DNA of 64,000 bases from positions 3,970,961-4,034,960 of the forward strand of contig BCIA01000006.1 of assembly GCA_001599815.1 (NCBI GenBank), given 5' to 3'. Position 1 is the stretch's first letter. Every line of letters begins with the position of its first letter. A model generated the notes under the pieces. The model did no database searches. It was not told the origin of the DNA and worked only from the letters and a program-made list of their open reading frames with translations. This document shows, in pieces, positions 1 to 11,377 of this stretch. Origin of the DNA: Furcasterigmium furcatum (taxonomy: Eukaryota; Ascomycota; Sordariomycetes; Glomerellales; Plectosphaerellaceae). Made by a program: the position numbers and the translations under genes.

Positions 1-155
1 CTTCACTTCCTCTTCCTTGCACGTTTCGTTCGGCCTTGCTCTTCGCGGGACCTCTCCGAACCCCCATTTGCTCCAGCATTCTTCTCGCAAACGGCGACAA
101 TTGCATCGGAAATCCGCACGGCAGATATCAACTACGCAGAAGCTATACCTGAATC

Positions 156-1705
156 ATGGTGGCCCAACGCAAACGGAGACTGGTCAAGAAGACGGCGAAG
201 CAAACAGCCGTCGATGGCAGCACGTCAACCAAACAGGACTCCGACAACGACCATCCTAAGAAGAGCTACACGGAGGTTCTTCGAATGGGGTATTTCATAT
301 TTCCCGGCCTCCATCATACTCACTCACCATCTCCTTTGTCATCGTCGTTTTCACTTGATCATCACCATGGCCCGGATGCTGACTCTCCGCCGCAGTGAAT
401 TCCCATCCCTCTCCAACAGCTCTCAACTCGGCAATGCCACTTCCTCCTCGATGTGGTCAACGGCGGCAGGCGCGAGGGGCCCCGGCCCTCGCAACCAGCA
501 GGCAACACCACTGTCCGCGCAGCCGCAGGATGACCTCTACACATCATCTTCCTCTCGTGCGGCTTTCCGATTCGGCAACCAGGGCCAAGCTGCCCAAGTA
601 CCGTCGAATCCGCCCGACGAGTTTCCTCCCCTGAACCGCAATGCGAATGGAGAGATTGGAGGAGAGAGGGGCGCAAGCCTCGTCTCCCCCCTCGGCTTCA
701 GTGCGCAGGGGGGCCCGCCGTCCTCCACCGCGGCGAACCCTCGCGCGGCAGGCAATGGTCTGCTGAATGCCCTGTCTGCCAATAACCGGGCTTCCGACGC
801 GCCCTCTCCACCAACCTCGAACCCACCCGGACTGGGTAGACCGACCGAAGAACAGAGGAAGGCGAGCTTGGGCCTGGGCGGCGCTGGCGAAGGGTCGTCT
901 GGCCCAGAGCGACGGCATCCTCCCGGTGCCAACGAGGCATCGAACGGCAAGGCCAAGGAGAGCGAGCCTAGCGTGCTGGACCCGTTGGCAGGCATGTCAG
1001 ATATCGACAAGTTCGGTATCAAGGGCTTCGCGACGTTGATGAACAACTATCCGGCCTACGCTGCGATGATGCAGGGTATGGATCCTACGGATCTCGGTCT
1101 GAACATCAACTCACCCGAGTAAGTGGACGTGAGGCCTTGTTGGGAGTGAGCTACAGCTAACGACGGTACAGCCTCATCTCTACTCAAGTATGGTCACCAT
1201 TCGACGACACACCGCCTCGACCTGCGGTTCCCACCAACTTCAAGCTGCCGGAATGCTACAAGGTGACAAACGTGCAACCCATCGACACCAAGATCGCTAG
1301 CTTTAACGAGGAGACTCTGTTCATGATCTTCTACCAGCGTGCTGGCGACATCCAGCAGATGCTGGCTGCCCACGAATTGTATGCTCGCCCGCGCTCCCGA
1401 GGCGGTCAAGGGAAGGATATTGTTGCTGACAGAAGACGCAGGCATTCCCGCAACTGGCGCTGGCACAAGAAGCTGCACATCTGGCTGACCAAGGATGATT
1501 CGATGACACCCCAGAGCATCACTCCGAGTCAGGAGCAGGGCTATTACATTGTCTGGGACACCGCAAACTGGACCAAGACCCGCGTGAGTATCTCCGTCTG
1601 TGTTTTCCTTACGCGTACTGATTACTGATCGTTTCGCAGAGACAGATGATGCTGTACTACGACGAGCTCGAGACGTCCCTTGGCAACAACAGGCAAGGCG
1701 CGTGA
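156..1705 (+). CDS. NOT2: CCR4-NOT complex subunit NOT2 (CDC36/CNOT2)
   Basis: Scaffold subunit of the CCR4-NOT deadenylase and transcription complex. Four exons: 156-289, 396-1118, 1172-1583, 1640-1705, about 444 residues. The C-terminal third (from about residue 286: LISTQVWSPF, then FYQRAGDIQQMLAAHEL and WHKKLHIWLTKD) is the NOT2/3/5 domain that binds NOT1 and NOT3/5. The middle is low-complexity and includes the conserved EFPSLSN motif. Introns 2 and 3 have clean GTAAGT/GTGAGT donors and in-phase acceptors. The start is uncertain. An ATG at 156 joins in phase 2 through a GTATTT...CAG intron to EFPSLSN, but known fungal NOT2 proteins have a longer Gln/Gly-rich leader before EFPSLSN, so real 5' exons may lie left of the window. 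Confidence 0.85.
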
Positions 1706-2596
1706 GCCGGGTTCTCGGACTTAGCTTTCTGGGCATGAATCGGGACATTACCACCGGGGGGCTTCAGAGGGACTTCTGCGACGACTTGAGTTCTGGGCTT
1801 CCAAATACTGTGGGTTTATTACATCGGTAATTGCGTCTGGGTTCAAAGTCTTTGCTTGCTTCTGGGGTGAAGCGGGCAAAGCCGGTTTGCGGATGGCAAT
1901 GGACCGCATGGGGGTTTGCTCTGCTTAGAGGTGTTGACCAAAGTATCAATTGACGTGCCGATCCTTCAAGGTGAAGGTCGGAGCTGGTGAATGCCCGAGA
2001 AGCCGGATGGTCGTGATGTTGTCTCTCTCAGGCCGAGTCCGAGTAGTCAAATAGGGGAGCCTCGCTACTGTGGGCGGAGCCTTGGAGCGTTATTAGTGGG
2101 GTCGGGTCGGGTCTCGAGGGTCGGATTAAGTTCCACGACAGATGGACCGGACCCGGACCCAGACCCGATGCCGCTGAACCCTGCACACATGCCACCGCAC
2201 CGAACCTGGAAGCTTCTTTCACAGTGAGCCTCACTCAGCCCGCCGCCGCTCACTCCCTTCCCATTTGACCACCTCTAAAATCACGCCAAATCCTCCCCCA
2301 CGATTCTGTCTCCCGCCCCAAGGCTCGCACTTCGCGGTTACGACGTCCCAGTTCCGGGCATCTTCTTCGGGCTCCCAGTGCAACTCTCGACCCAGACCGC
2401 AGCCGAAGCCACACCGCGCTGATCTGCCGAGGCGATTCGACACCACGCGACCCTGCAGCAAGCCTCATCACGCACTCCCTCCGCAAAGTCCGACGTCGAC
2501 ACGCGGAAGTTGTAAGGAGAACAGACCGACCGCGGTAGCCGAGAATACCATCGTCTGCAGCCTTCAGAGAGAACGCACGCAAAGAATACCGCAACC
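1706..2596. other. Intergenic: NOT2 3' region and CUE1 promoter/5' leader
   Basis: About 890 bp without a credible gene. The right half is a pyrimidine-rich leader typical of fungal promoters and 5' UTRs. A GGGTCGGGTC / GGACCCGGACCC stretch near 2100-2165 is locally repetitive. Open frames here are fragmentary and match nothing I recognise. Confidence 0.6.
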
Positions 2597-3312
2597 ATGG
2601 CCAACCCGGGCGACGCCAACCAGATCTCACTCCCCTACCTCCTCCTCGTCGTCATCATCGCCGGCGCCATCCTCCGATTTCTCTTCTTCTCCTCCAACAG
2701 CGACTCCTCCGCTGCCACGCAGCGCCACAACCCTCTCAATGTCCTGCGCACCCGCGAGGCCGCCGTCGAGCGCATCCAGCAGATGTTCCCCCAGGTCGAC
2801 CGGCGGACCATCCTGTGGGACCTGCAGCGCAACGGAGGAAACATCCAGGCGACATCCGAGAGGATCCTGTCAGGCCAGATCGAGCGAGTATGTTTTCCCC
2901 TCCTCCGCACCCGCAGTTTCCGAGCCGTGCCGGGGTTATCAACAGCGCAGATGCGAGCCAACACCGGCCGGCAGGGGCAGATAGACTACAGAGCTGACTC
3001 CCTCCATAGCCTCCCATGACATTCCAGCCCCCTCCCCCCGTCGGCGGCACCGCCCCCGCAGCGTCCGCGTCCTCGACAGGCGCAAAGGCCCCCGCGAAGC
3101 CTGCGCAGCCCGACCTCATCACGAGATACAACCTGCACAACAAGCTGGACGCCGCCGAGGAGGCGCGGCAGCAAGACCAGAAGGGCAAGGCGTGGAGCTC
3201 GGACCGGGACGAGCGGCAGGCGTCGCTGCAGCGGAGGCGGGACGAGATGATCCTCCAGGCGAGGAGAAAGATGGAGGCGAGGATTGCGGCCGAGTCTAAG
3301 GCGGAGAGCTAG
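2597..3312 (+). CDS. CUE1: Cue1-like ERAD factor (CUE domain, Ubc7 recruiter)
   Basis: ER membrane protein that recruits and activates the E2 Ubc7 for ER-associated degradation. Exons 2597-2887 and 3010-3312 (phase 0; GTATGT donor, gctgac branch site, TAG acceptor), 197 residues. Order: one N-terminal membrane segment (about 10-31), a CUE ubiquitin-binding domain (about 55-97) with the MFPQ motif and the WDLQRNGGN signature, a Pro-rich linker (TFQPPPPVG), then a charged helical tail (about 135-197) that fits the Ubc7-binding region. Size and domain order agree with yeast Cue1 (about 203 residues). Single-pass topology and the U7BR assignment are inferred from family knowledge. Confidence 0.88.
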
Positions 3313-3679
3313 AGCCTCTTCCGGCGGTAGATGCGCGGCTTGCACACGCGGAGGAGCTGATGCTGGTGCCGGTGCCCCTTTTCACACGACGGGTGGAGAG
3401 GACGGTGTGGTCCATGTATATGATACCGAGGCCCCAGGGAGAATGGTTCATAGGCAACGGGAGGCGAATAGCGAACATTTAGCAACAATTCGTTGCGGTC
3501 ACTACCAGGAGTCACCGGGCCCTGGGCAAGATTTGCTCTCTTGTGGTTGTGATCATGACGCATTACCGTATCTCTATCCCGTCGTTACCCAGTCCCAGAA
3601 TAAACCAAGAAACGCCCCGGAAAGCCGTCTGTCTGTCTGTCTATGTACCCGATTCGTGTAAAGTAGTTACTCTATAAAT
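3313..3679. other. Convergent 3' region with (GTCT)4
   Basis: Spacer between the stop of the Cue1-like gene and the stop of the opposing gene. It contains a short tetranucleotide run, GTCT x4, at 3627-3642. No gene seen. Confidence 0.6.
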
Positions 3680-4761
3680 TCATGAATAGCTCTGCTCGGA
3701 GCGCATGTGCTGCTGGAGCGCCTGCGCGTTCAGCCCGACGAGCACCAGCCCCTCGCCCACGCCCTCGGCCAGGCCGCCCGTGAACCCCTCGACGGCCCAG
3801 GCGGCCGTGTCAACGAGGGCATGCCCCAGGCGGCCGTCGCCCATGTTGCACAGGGACGTTGTGATCCGGACGCCGCGCGCGCCGATGGCGTTGGCGAGGC
3901 CGATGCCGGCGTTGACGACGTTCTGGGAGACCTTGTACTCGCGCTCGGTGCGGGCGGCGAGGCGGAGGAAGACGATGACGTACGGCAGCGCGAGGTGGAT
4001 GAGGATGAAGAGCTGGACGACGGCGGCCTGCACACCGCGGTGGAGGAAGGATTTGCCCCCTCCGGCGGACCAGCGGCGGCCGTGCTGCTGGTGGCCCGGG
4101 CCGCCGAAGTCTGCGTCGGGATGGATGCTGAGCGGCAGGGAGGCGCGGAGGCGGTCGACTTCCTGTGGGGTGAGGTCCTCGGGGAGGGCCTTGAGGAGGT
4201 ACTCCGCGCCGTCGAGGAAGGCCTTGCGCTCGAATTCCGGGCCCGAGCCGGCGAGGGGGTGGCGGGCCTCGTCCTGCGCGACGTTGATGAGGGAGATGCC
4301 TGGGGGTTCTGTCAGATAGGGCTCTCGGGAGTCAGAGGTTCGGAGGGTGGCTTACCCTGGCAGGCGTAGCGCCAGTGGACGCCGGATGCCGGGCCAGCAG
4401 CACCTCCGGCGGCACCCGAGGGCTCGCGGATCACGGGCGTGGCGAGATACTCCGGTGGAGGGGTGCAGTCCCCGGCCACGATGCTCAACTGGGTGTCTGC
4501 GCTGTCGGCCTGGAGCCTGCCCTTTGGCGTGAGAGGGACGGCCTCGATGCCGGAGAGAGAGCGTGTCGGCGCGTGGGAGGAGCCTCTGCTGCCGGGGCCG
4601 GTCTTGAGGGTCTGCATACTGACGCTCTTGCGGATGGATCGCAGCGGCGGCGGCAGCCTGGACTGCAGCGACATGGGGAGCATTGAGAAGACCGTCGACG
4701 TGATGCTGTACTCTACCTGGACGTTTTCGAAGACGGGCGTCCAATGGCGAAGAGCATCCAT
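3680..4761 (-). CDS. Unrecognised fungal protein with one hydrophobic segment
   Basis: Two exons, 4761-4356 and 4299-3680 (phase 1; GTAAGC donor, CAG acceptor), 341 residues. I chose the ATG at 4761 (MDALRHWTPVFENV) because the 26 codons upstream look like 5' UTR. Visible: a Pro/Ser-rich N-terminal half (SRLPPPLRSIRKSVSM), a central charged part (LINVAQDEARHPL, LPEDLTPQEVDRLRASLP), a hydrophobic segment at about 229-250 (VQLFILIHLALPYVIVFLRL) that is probably membrane-embedded, and a Gly/Ala-rich C-terminus. No family or catalytic motif recognised. The open, phase-consistent frame across an intron supports a real gene; the function is unknown. Confidence 0.7.
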
Positions 4762-5990
4762 GATACCGACGCGGGAAAAAGAGTATGGGGGAAATGAATA
4801 TATAAGGAATCCCCGAGAGAGGAATTGCCTGCGGGTCAAGAATGGAAAGACAAGATGAAAGCGACGGGAGTGTCAGCCAATCCCCCACATTGGCAAATCG
4901 GGGACCCAGCCAGTGTGTGAGGAAAGATCAGGCCAATTCCTCCCGTCGAGATTGTTGTTGCGAGATGGGCGTCGTGGTGTTCAAGAATGTTTGCGGGACG
5001 CATGTGATCGGGGCTGAAAGCGAGAGATGTGAGACAACTGACTGCCAGGCGAGTCGAAATGCGGGTTCAGGCAAGCTTTAAGCAGGGAGCACCGCTGGGC
5101 TTTCCGGAAAAAGTCCAATCCCCTGTAAGCCGCCTGTACTTAGTCTTTCTGTTGAGCAGGGATCGGCCGAAGCGGCCTTCAGTAGCGTCACCAGCACGTG
5201 GGATGAGGCGAGGTGAGCTCCTTATTACGAAGTCAAGTCTCTAACCCTCCCGTACCGTGGTCAAGTGCTCGCCATGTCCTTCTTGGGACAGATGGTATGG
5301 TGGAAGTACAGACCAGGTACGTGGAGATTCTTACGGGCAGAAGACAGGACGGGACCTAGATAAGAATGCAAGCAGGCGGCTGCATCAGTCCAAGTACGCA
5401 GCTGGTGGGCACGAAACATGAGGCGTCGATGCCGCATGGTTTTGATCATGTTGGATGGATGATGCCCGGTACAGACTTGTTGTTTCTCATGGGGTTCTTT
5501 TGCTCGAATCCTCGCCATGAAACACTACTCTGAGCACAGTACACCCACAATACCAACTGATTTTGCCTCCTCCAGCTGCTGGAGGCACCGAACTCGCTGC
5601 GGGCCTCGAGGTTGGAATGCAGATGCGAACATGTGAAAGTGGGTGACACTGGAAAATGTTGGGGCTGCGGGGCATTTACTGCTTATCGCATTAACAGGAG
5701 ATAAGGTACTGCTCCTGTTACTGCGCCACAGGCCTTGTGGCTCAGTTCTCGGGCGCTAGCTGCGCCATGGTGGACCCGAAATTTCGCGACGGCCAATCTG
5801 TAGGACGTCCCCTGATATGATCAGGAAAAATTCCTTATCGGGATCATGGCCATCATTACTCTCCTGCATCTCACACGACGACTCGACTTCCATCACGACT
5901 CCTTGTTCTTCTCTAATCGGCATTGTTCTTTATTCAATCCTTTTTAATTATAGTCCACCCATCGACTAATTCATTCCCTTGCCAATCGCC
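4762..5990. other. Divergent intergenic region
   Basis: About 1.2 kb between two divergently transcribed genes, so it should hold both promoters. Short open frames only, none with family features. A CT-rich tract just before 5991 probably marks the helicase 5' leader. Confidence 0.6.
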
Positions 5991-8068
5991 ATGCTGAGAC
6001 AAGGCCTCCGCCGCGGCTGCGCCCAGCTGCGCTGCGCTGCTGTCGCGCCGACTCTCGTCCGCCAGCAGGCGTCCATCCTTCAGTCCATCCAGCGACCCTC
6101 CAGCATAACCCTGAAGAGCACCACTCGCTTCTTCAGCATATCGCCGAGGATATGGGACGCATCCGCCGCCCAGGTGGTTGACGCTGAGGACCCCGTCGCG
6201 GAAAAGTCGACTACCGGAGCCCCCGAAGCAATCACGCGATTCGATCAGCTCGACGGCCTCGTCCACCCGGCGCTCGTCAAAAACATCACCAAAGGCTTCG
6301 GCTACGACACCATGTCCCCTGTACAGTCGGCAACGATTACCCCCGCCCTGAAGGGCATGGATCTGTAAGCACCTGCCACTCACCATCCACCTCAATCCAT
6401 GCTGACGACTTTGACCACAGCGTTGCCCAAGCAAGGACCGGCACAGGCAAGACCCTTGGTTTCCTCGTTCCCATCGTGCAGCGCATGCTGGAAGAAGATC
6501 CGTCGCTCGCCACAAGGAGGGCGAAGTACGATGCTAGGTCCGACGATATCCGCGGCATCATCATGTCTCCCACTCGTGAGCTGGCCGAGCAGATTGCCGT
6601 CGAGGCCGAGAAGCTGGTCGCGGGCACCGGCCTGGTCGTCCAGAGAGCCGTCGGCGGCTCCCAGAAGTCTGCCATGCTGGCCAAGACGGCCAGGGAGGGC
6701 TGCCACTTGCTTGTCGCCACCCCCGGACGCCTGAACGATCTCCTCTCCGACCCTCGTTCCCGCATTTCCGCTCCGAACCTGGCAGCGATCGTCCTTGATG
6801 AGGCAGACCGCATGCTCGACGTCGGTTTCAAGACCGAGCTCGAGGATATCGTCGACAAGCTGCCCGACACCCGCGAGAAGCCCCGTCAGACCCTCCTGTA
6901 CTCCGCCACCATCCCCAGCACTGTCGTTCAGCTCGCCAGGCAGTGGGTCCGCCACGACAACTTCGACTTCATCCAGACCATCAACCCCGACGAGGCCCTT
7001 ACCCACGATAAGGTTCCCCAGCACATCGTTCGCTGTGATGGCTGGGGCAACATCATCCCGTCCCTGTTCGAGCTCCTCCAAAAAGAGGAGGCTGCCCGAA
7101 AGGAGAACCCTGACCTGATGCCACTTAAGGCGATGGTCTTCCTTCCGTCCACCGCCCTGGTCGACCTCACCAGTTCAGCCTGGCATGGTGCTCAGCTTGC
7201 CAGGTTGCCCATCTGGCGTATCCACTCCAAGCTGACGCAGATGCAGCGCACACGCGCCGCTGATCGTTTCCGCCAGTCGGAGGCTGGCATCCTCTTCACC
7301 TCGGACGTCACCGCCCGTGGTATGGACTTCCCCAACGTCACCCACGTTATTCAGGTTGGCAATGTCCCCAACAGGGAGCAGTATATTCACCGCCTCGGCC
7401 GAACGGGCCGCCAGAACAAGGAGGGCGAGGGCTGGCTGCTTGTCAGCCAATCCGACATCCGCGCCGCCCGGTCCACCCTCGGTGGCCTGCCCATCAAGCC
7501 TAACGAGTCCATCAGTGCCGCCACAGAAGACCTGTCCGGCGAAAAGAGCGAGATCACCGACAAGGCCATGAAGGCAATGAGCAGCCTCGACAAGGGCCTC
7601 CTCGGCAAGGCGTACATGTCCCTGTTCGCCCAGGTGGACGCCAGGGCGGCCGAGGATCGCGTCCATGAGCTGAGAGACTGGTACGAGTCTGGCATGGGAA
7701 TGCCCCACACGCCGGCCATGAGCCGCAACACCGCTGTGAAGCTCGGCCTGTCGAGGGTTCAGGGCCTCAACCTCGGCCGCGACGATTTCTACGTCGGGAA
7801 CGAGAGCCAGGGCTTTGACGGTGACCGCGGTGGTCGCTTTGGTCGTGATGGTCGCGACTCTGGCCGTGGTGGTCGCGACTTTGGCGACGGCTTCAGACGC
7901 GATGGTGGTGGCCGAAGCCCCTTCCGCCGTGATGGTGGTGGTCGCGATGCTGATCCGTTCAGCTCCATGTCCCGCGCCGGCGGCCGTGGCGACAACCGTG
8001 GTGGACGTGGTGGCCGTGGCGGCAGCGGCGGCAGCTGGGGGCGAGGCTCCAACTCTGCCGCCTTCTAA
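5991..8068 (+). CDS. MSS116: Mitochondrial DEAD-box RNA helicase, Mss116 type
   Basis: ATP-dependent RNA chaperone; Mss116 supports mitochondrial group I/II intron splicing and translation. Exons 5991-6364 and 6421-8068 (phase 2), 673 residues. The N-terminus (MLRQGLRRG, Arg/Ser-rich, no acidic residues for about 50 positions) looks like a mitochondrial presequence. Helicase motifs in order: Q-motif region (about 83-117), motif I ARTGTGKT (129-136), Ia PTREL (175-179), motif II DEAD (251-254), motif III SAT (286-288), motif VI HRLGRTGR (448-455). The last about 80 residues are an Arg/Gly-rich tail (RGG and GGRD repeats) for nonspecific RNA binding, as in Mss116/CYT-19. Mitochondrial location is inferred from the leader. 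Confidence 0.9.
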
Positions 8069-8486
8069 GCAGGGGACGGCGGGAAACGGCGTTGTGATAC
8101 CAACTTCTTGAGACTTTCTTGTATTAACACGGACACGACCGGAGCGGCGCGGCAGGAATGCGGCGCGGCGGGGGGGCCGAGATGCCTCTGATGTACACTG
8201 CCAAAAGGGAACGGAGACTGAGAATCACGAAGTGTACTATTAGCTAGATGTGTATAAACCATAGCGGGCTGTTTGGGTCACGGGAGGCCTACGGCCCGAA
8301 TCTCTACTTTAACGGAGAACTGATTTTTTGCAATTGACGGACTATTCCTGCGCCCTGAGGTTTCTACATTCGTCATGGTATCTATGAAGGTCTTGCGATA
8401 ATACTCATCAGATGGCCGTCTGGCCTCCCGCCATGCTAGCTAGACGTGTACATTCCACCTCTTCAAATCTCGTAAGGTTTCCGCCG
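8069..8486. other. Convergent 3' region
   Basis: About 420 bp between the helicase stop and the Pex7 stop (tail to tail). AT-richer than the coding DNA, consistent with two 3' UTRs. No gene seen. Confidence 0.6.
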
Positions 8487-9683
8487 TCACCGCCCCTGCA
8501 TCAGCATGTTTGCATCCCATAACAACACCCTCTCGTCCCAGCCGACGGACGCAACCCAACCTCCCGCGCCAAACAGGCACCAGTCCACGCCTGTTGCGAA
8601 CTCCGTGTGCCGGTTCATGACGCCCATCTGCCTGCCCACCCGGGTCCCGTCGTGCGCCGCCGGCTCGGCTGACGCGTCGTTCCACATCCGCACAGTCATG
8701 TCGTAGCTCGCGCTCAGCAAGACATCTGCAGCGTGCGGGCTCCAGGCGAGGCGGCGCACTGCGTACTCGTGCCCGGGGAGCACGGCAACGGGGCCACCGC
8801 CGGGATTGCGGATGTCGAAGGTGCGGATGAGGCGGTCGACGCCACCGGTGGCTATGACGGTGTCGCGGTACTTGTTCCAGTCGTGGGTGAGGACCTCGGC
8901 TGGCGGGGATGGGGTGAGGCCTGAGGCGGGGGTTGGAGGAGGCCCTCCGGGTGTGGGTATCGGGTTGGCGTGTACGGGGATGGTGGAGATGAGGTGGTAT
9001 TTGGCGGAGGAGGGGGTGCGGAGGTCGAAGATGCGGATGTGGGAGTCGGAGGAGACGGCGGAGATGATGGAGGGGTTAGAGGGCTGGTAGGCGGCGCTGT
9101 ATGTGCAGGTGCCGACGGGGAGGGTTCGGAGGGACTGCTGGCGGGTTGGGGACCACTGGACGGAAGCAGGTCAGTCTGAATATCCGGAAGAATCGGGGCC
9201 GGGGGCAGCGTACCAGCTTCACTGTGCCGTCCCAGGAGCTTGATATGAATGTGTCTTTGGTGACGGGGCTCCATGACACGGAAAAGGTCTCTCGCTTGTG
9301 CTCGTGGAAGTTCATGACGGGGAAGTCCCGTACGCCGAGGTCGAAGAGCTTTATCGAGCCATCGCCACATGCGACAACCATCTGGTTCTCGTTGATCTCG
9401 GACCAGGCGAGGTCATACTGGGCGTCGTTGGTGTCGAAGCTGTGAGGTGAGGGGTATGTTAGCTGCAGTCCCGAAGCCCAGTCAATGGCTTGATGCCCAG
9501 GTCCATGGCCTACCTCTGCTCGACCTCGATGCCCCGCGCCGTGAGGCCGAGTACAAACACGCGCCCATTGCCCACGATGCCAAAATTTGCTGCCGAGGCA
9601 ACGGCGATCTTTGAATCGTGGTAGGGTGAGTACTTGACGGCGTAGGGGTTGAACCCCTGCGTCCGGAACTCGAGCATCGACAT
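8487..9683 (-). CDS. PEX7: Peroxisomal PTS2 receptor Pex7 (WD40)
   Basis: Cytosolic import receptor that carries PTS2-bearing enzymes to the peroxisome. Exons 9683-9514, 9439-9214, 9155-8487, 354 residues, all junctions in phase. It opens with MLEFRTQGFNPYAVKYSPY, the hallmark Pex7 N-terminus. WD40 blades follow: YDLAWSE, GDGSIKLFDL, FSVSWSP...SSWDGTVKLW, YSAAYQP...RIFDLR, THDWNKY...TGGVDRLIRTFDIR, VRRLAWSP...SYDMTVRMW, and a last blade ending SVGWDERVLLWD. An upstream in-frame ATG at 9824 would add 47 low-complexity residues; I prefer 9683, which matches the family start. The 4th-5th blade loop is Pro-rich. Confidence 0.93.
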
Positions 9684-10052
9684 TTTGACTTGCTCCGGAG
9701 GAAGTGAACGTGGCCGGCCTGCGACCTGGCGGGACAGGAACGGAACGGGGCCTGGCTGCGGTTCTTCGGGGGCTGGCGACGGCCCGGTGGACTGAGCTGA
9801 GATGTGCCGGGCCTGTGATGTCACGAGCTCCGGACCTCGGTTGGGGCGGCGGAGACCATTGCGACCACGTGATTTGGCGTTCTTTTCGTGACCTCTCGAC
9901 CTAGCACACTTTTACCCCACTAACCAACCACGACGACGGCGCCCTTCCATGGACAGACCTATTAGTATGGTTCCCCTTTTGCGGCGGAAGATGTGGCAAG
10001 CCGATGGCAATATGACCATTTCTTTCTCATTCGACTCCCTTCCTTACAAAAT
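9684..10052. promoter_or_regulatory. Divergent promoter, PEX7 / AlkB-GRF gene
   Basis: 369 bp separate the two divergent start codons, so both promoters must lie here or overlap. A CACGTGA sequence (E-box core CACGTG) lies at about 9866-9872. I cannot assign a factor from sequence alone. Confidence 0.45.
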
Positions 10053-11330
10053 ATGGACTCTTTCATCGTGAGGAAGAAGCGGAAGCTCAGTCCTCCGGCG
10101 GACGAGCACGATGACGAGCCGACGGACGTCAAGCTGGCAATGCTGTCGTCGTTGCATCCTGAGGTGCCCCAGGACACGCTATTGGAGTTTCTTCTCGCCC
10201 ATGAGGGGTCCGTGTCGGAGGCATCTGCCGCTCTGAAGCTTCCAAACCCGGTAAAGAGGCCGAGTGGCGTCATGGGTGCCCAGAGCTCGCTGAAGCATTA
10301 TGGCATGGGCGTATCCGATGGTAACCTCGATCAGCCGCAAAAGAAGAAGCTCATGTCCAAGAAGGGGGCAACAGTTCATCTATACGACCCTGCGGACATT
10401 GCCGAGCACACGCCATGTACCATCATCCACAACTTCCTCCCGCCAGAGGAAGCGAACGACCTGCTGAAGGAACTGCTCGAGGAGGCCAAGACGTACACCA
10501 AGGTGACGTTCAAACTGTTTGATAATGTCGTCTCCAGTCCTCATACGTCGAGTTTCTACGTTGAAGGATACGACGAGGTCCGTACCCAAAAAACGGACTA
10601 CCACTACAACGGTGCCAAGCTTACCGATGTTCGCAAACTCACCCCGCAACTCGAGAAGGTCAAGCCTATCGTACAGGATGCCGTCAACGAGGAGATCCAA
10701 AAAAGGATTAAAACCTATCCGGGGGGGAAGAAGCTAAGGTTCCAATCACCCAAGCCCTGGGCCCCGAACTTCGCCTTCGTCAATTGCTATGACGGCCCTC
10801 AGGAGAGCGTGGGCTGGCACAGTGATCAGATGACCTATCTCGGGCCTCGTGCTACCATCGGCTCCATATCTCTTGGCGTTGCACGCGAATTTCGGGTGAG
10901 GAAGATCATCCCCAAGGACTCGGATAAGAACTCGGCCGAGGACCCAGACGCCGAGGGCCAGATCGCCATCCACCTCCCGCACAACTCGCTCCTGGTCATG
11001 CATGCCGAGATGCAAGAGGAGTGGAAGCACAGTATCGCACCTGCTCAGTCCATCGATCCGCACCCGATCGCCGGAAATAAGCGCATCAACATCACCTACC
11101 GCGACTACAAGGCGAGCCTGCACCCACGGAACACTCCTCGCTGCGACTGCAACGTTGCTTGCGTGCTCCGCGTTGTCCAGCGAAAGGTGGAGAACCATGG
11201 AAAGTACTTCTGGATGTGTTATGCCGGCAACGTCCCCGGCCAAGAGGGGTGCTCATTCTTCCAATGGGCCAAGTTTGACAACGATGGAAATCCGATATGG
11301 ACAGACACAAAGAGGACGCCGGCGGTGTAG
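10053..11330 (+). CDS. CUE-AlkB-GRF protein: 2-oxoglutarate/Fe(II) dioxygenase, ALKBH2/3-like
   Basis: Single exon, 425 residues. Start at ATG 10053 (MDSFIVRKKRKLSPP, a basic nuclear-type leader). Three modules are visible: a CUE-like ubiquitin-binding helix set (about 23-63, KLAMLSSLHPEVPQDTLLEF); an AlkB dioxygenase core (about 115-352) with iron ligands H256 and D258 (WHSDQM) and H326 (EWKHSI), and 2-oxoglutarate-binding arginines R344 and R350 (KRINITYRDY); and a C-terminal GRF zinc finger (about 363-415) with CDCN...CVLR...GKYFWMC...CSFFQW. AlkB homologues oxidatively remove alkyl groups from DNA or RNA bases; GRF fingers bind single-stranded nucleic acid. DNA-repair use is inferred. Confidence 0.9.
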   Translation: MDSFIVRKKRKLSPPADEHDDEPTDVKLAMLSSLHPEVPQDTLLEFLLAHEGSVSEASAALKLPNPVKRPSGVMGAQSSLKHYGMGVSDGNLDQPQKKKLMSKKGATVHLYDPADIAEHTPCTIIHNFLPPEEANDLLKELLEEAKTYTKVTFKLFDNVVSSPHTSSFYVEGYDEVRTQKTDYHYNGAKLTDVRKLTPQLEKVKPIVQDAVNEEIQKRIKTYPGGKKLRFQSPKPWAPNFAFVNCYDGPQESVGWHSDQMTYLGPRATIGSISLGVAREFRVRKIIPKDSDKNSAEDPDAEGQIAIHLPHNSLLVMHAEMQEEWKHSIAPAQSIDPHPIAGNKRINITYRDYKASLHPRNTPRCDCNVACVLRVVQRKVENHGKYFWMCYAGNVPGQEGCSFFQWAKFDNDGNPIWTDTKRTPAV

Positions 11331-11377
11331 AGAGGAGATGGCCTTGCTATCTATCACTATTCTACACTACGTCTTAC

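Noticed and set aside
3707..4369. 220-codon plus-strand frame opposite the 341-residue gene
   Set aside because: Antisense shadow of the spliced minus-strand gene; Glu/Gly-rich composition is typical of a reverse-frame artefact.
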